Shown here: one piece after another, positions 62,569 through 64,000 of the stretch | Layout of the letters: every line of letters starts with the position of its first letter | Numbering within the stretch: position 1 is the stretch's first letter | NCBI RefSeq assembly: GCF_001442755.1 | Contig: NZ_CP006367.1 | Coordinates: forward strand, 2,418,001 to 2,482,000 | Length of the DNA: 64,000 nucleotides | Direction: 5' to 3' | DNA from: Aureimonas sp. AU20 | GTDB taxonomy: Bacteria; Pseudomonadota; Alphaproteobacteria; Rhizobiales; Rhizobiaceae | Notes under the pieces: generated by a model | What the model was told of the DNA's origin: nothing | Seen by the model: the letters and a program-made list of their open reading frames with translations, nothing else | Databases searched by the model: none | Translations under genes and position numbers: made by a program

Positions 62569-63767
62569 CGCGCACTCTCCGCATCTCCATAGACGACGCT
62601 GGTCGTTGCGATGGCCGCAATGCCTTCGCGCCGGCCGATGAAGCCCAGCATTTCGTTGGTGGTGGCCTTGATCGAGATGCGCTCGGGCTCGAGCCCAGTC
62701 ATCTCGCCGATCGCCGCGACCATAGCGGCGCGATGCGGGCCGACTTTCGGCGCTTCCGCAATCAGCGTCACATCGACATTGCAGATACGGCCGCCCTTCT
62801 CTCGAACAATCTCGACCGCGTGCCGAACGAACAGACTGGATGCCGCGCCTTTCCACTGCGGATCGCTCGGCGGGAAATGCGTGCCGATGTCGCCGGCGCC
62901 GCACGTCGCCAGAAGCGCATCGGTCAAAGCATGCAGCCCCACATCGGCATCGGAATGGCCAAGCAGCGTCTGTTCATGGGCGATGCGCACGCCGCAAAGC
63001 GTGACATGGTCTCCCTCCACGAGCTGGTGCACGTCGTAGCCATTGCCGGTTCTTACATCGATCATGCGCGAGGCGCTCCTGAGCTTGGTGTCGGCGGCGG
63101 TGATATCTTCGGCCAGCGTCAGCTTCACGTTGCGCATCTCGCCGGGAACGAGCGCGACGGGGTGGCCCCGCCATTCGAAAAGCGACGCATCGTCCGTGAA
63201 GGCCTGAGCGGTTTCGCGCGTCGCCGCTTCATGCGCCTGGAGAATGAGGTCGAAGGGGAAGCCCTGCGGGGTTTGCGCGGCGAAGAGATTCTTGCGATCC
63301 ACCGTGTCGGCGATGAAGCCGCCATCGCCCATGCGCTTGATCGTGTCAGTCACCGGAGCGGACGGAATGGCGCCAGAGCTTCGAGACACAGCGTCCAACA
63401 CCTCGTCGATCACACGGCTGGACACGAAGGGGCGCACGCCGTCATGGATCAGGACTGCCTCAGGCGCCGCAGCTCGCAAGGCCTCCAACCCTTTCAGGAC
63501 GGAAGCTTGGCGCGTGATGCTACCGGGGACAAGCCTGATCCGATCGCCAAAGCAAGACAGGCATGCGTTCGCGCGCTCGACGTCGTCGGGGTGGATGAGG
63601 ACAACAATGGTCTGAAAGGCGTGGTCGCGCAGGAAGGCCTCGACCGTCCATTGCAGAACTGGCCGCCCGCCGATGCGGCGGTACTGCTTCGGCCCTTCCT
63701 CCGATTGACCCGCGCGTTCCCCACGCCCGGCGGCCACGATCACCACGGCCGTCTTACTCTGGTACAT
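62565..63767 (-). CDS. ispDF: Bifunctional IspD/IspF, MEP pathway of isoprenoid synthesis
   Basis: 400-residue fusion. The IspD half (1-~235) has the CTP-binding [12 protein letters not shown] and [11 protein letters not shown] with [13 protein letters not shown]. The IspF half (from ~240) starts [17 protein letters not shown], with the metal ligands Asp/His and [21 protein letters not shown] region, and ends [17 protein letters not shown]. It supplies isoprenoid precursors for UppS. GGGGGA precedes the chosen ATG. Fused IspDF is typical of alphaproteobacteria. Confidence 0.97.
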   Translation of the reverse strand: MYQSKTAVVIVAAGRGERAGQSEEGPKQYRRIGGRPVLQWTVEAFLRDHAFQTIVVLIHPDDVERANACLSCFGDRIRLVPGSITRQASVLKGLEALRAAAPEAVLIHDGVRPFVSSRVIDEVLDAVSRSSGAIPSAPVTDTIKRMGDGGFIADTVDRKNLFAAQTPQGFPFDLILQAHEAATRETAQAFTDDASLFEWRGHPVALVPGEMRNVKLTLAEDITAADTKLRSASRMIDVRTGNGYDVHQLVEGDHVTLCGVRIAHEQTLLGHSDADVGLHALTDALLATCGAGDIGTHFPPSDPQWKGAASSLFVRHAVEIVREKGGRICNVDVTLIAEAPKVGPHRAAMVAAIGEMTGLEPERISIKATTNEMLGFIGRREGIAAIATTSVVYGDAESAR

Positions 63768-63918
63768 TCCGGTCCCCCTGACACCGGATCGGCTTATCGC
63801 AGCCCGGACACGTTGCAAAGGCAAAGCCCAATTCGCATACGTGCAGTGCAACAATATTGGAGCATCACACGCCTCCGATGCTTGTCTTTTGAGCATGCCC
63901 GGATATGGTACAAGCGCC

Positions 63919-64000
63919 ATGATGGAAAACGCGTCAAACACAGTTTTTGCCGATATTAGCGGCGATTCGAGCGAGGTGCGGCCGCGGGACCTTCTGGGGA
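63919..64000 (+). CDS. Start of a divergent gene, cut by the window end (possibly dusB)
   Basis: An open frame of 27 codons runs to the window edge from ATG ATG. The visible residues ([20 protein letters not shown]) match nothing I know. In related genomes dusB (tRNA-dihydrouridine synthase, nifR3) lies here divergent from ispDF, so that is a context guess. A possible promoter, TTGTCT and TATGGT 16 bases apart, lies just upstream. Confidence 0.4.
   Translation, partial: MMENASNTVFADISGDSSEVRPRDLLG

Noticed and set aside
62733..63959. 408-codon plus-strand frame opposite ispDF
   Set aside because: The minus strand encodes both IspD and IspF motifs in full; the opposite frame resembles no protein.

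Overview
The window is a GC-rich, gene-dense chromosomal segment of an alphaproteobacterium, most likely Hyphomicrobiales (Rhizobiales). I infer this from phosphatidylcholine synthase, EipB (DUF1849), LpxI in place of LpxH, an IspDF fusion, a pyruvate dehydrogenase E1-beta with an N-terminal lipoyl domain, a lexA gene with an alphaproteobacterial GTTC-N7-GTTC box, and the order rpsB-tsf-pyrH-frr-uppS-cdsA-rseP-bamA-lpxD-fabZ-lpxA-lpxI-lpxB-gltA-gltX. An Aurantimonadaceae-like organism (Aureimonas/Aurantimonas) is a reasonable guess but is not proven by the sequence. I see no insertion sequence, prophage, CRISPR array or rRNA. One tRNA is present, tRNA-Ser(UGA).

Layout. 1-9.1 kb: the 3' end of pcs, a quinone oxidoreductase, an acyltransferase, tRNA-Ser, Crp/Fnr and MerR regulators, a DUF1624 membrane acetyltransferase, an aldo/keto reductase, a YdcF-like protein, DUF3253, DUF599 and DUF1489 proteins, and a small unknown. 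9.1-22 kb: a SPOR-containing D,D-carboxypeptidase, a phasin with a clear promoter, a three-gene membrane glycosylation cassette (GT2, GtrA, polytopic protein), clpS-clpA, azlCD, and a minus-strand group (HIT, GNAT, GDPD, RidA). 22-36 kb: eipB, then the translation/envelope supercluster from rpsB to lpxB. 36-48 kb: gltA and gltX (minus), comEC (plus), lexA, and the tightly overlapped minus-strand operon ppiD-like/trpD/trpC/moaC/moeA. 48-62 kb: tpiA, secG, pyrG, kdsA, eno, ftsB-like, pdhA-pdhB-pdhC, an SGNH hydrolase, lpdA, a GlsB/YmgE-like protein, lipA and a Coq10/RatA-like START protein. 62-64 kb: pncC/cinA-C and ispDF (minus), then the start of an unidentified divergent gene.

How the genes fit together. 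UppS, CdsA, RseP, BamA, LpxD, FabZ, LpxA, LpxI, LpxB and KdsA supply the outer membrane: undecaprenyl carrier, phospholipid precursor, envelope proteolysis, beta-barrel assembly, lipid A and Kdo. Eno, PdhA/B/C and LpdA link glycolysis to the TCA cycle, GltA starts that cycle, and LipA makes the lipoyl cofactor needed by PdhB and PdhC.

No dramatic undescribed system is visible; this is mostly conserved core genome. The best leads are: an SGNH hydrolase in the pdh operon whose block-V catalytic His is Asp; a perfect 16-bp inverted repeat inside the start of lpxD; a 53-bp identical DNA tract shared by the pdhB and pdhC lipoyl domains; a glycosyltransferase/GtrA/membrane-protein cassette between phasin and clpS; an acidic tail on ClpA; and a Cys-rich tail on the DUF1624 acetyltransferase.
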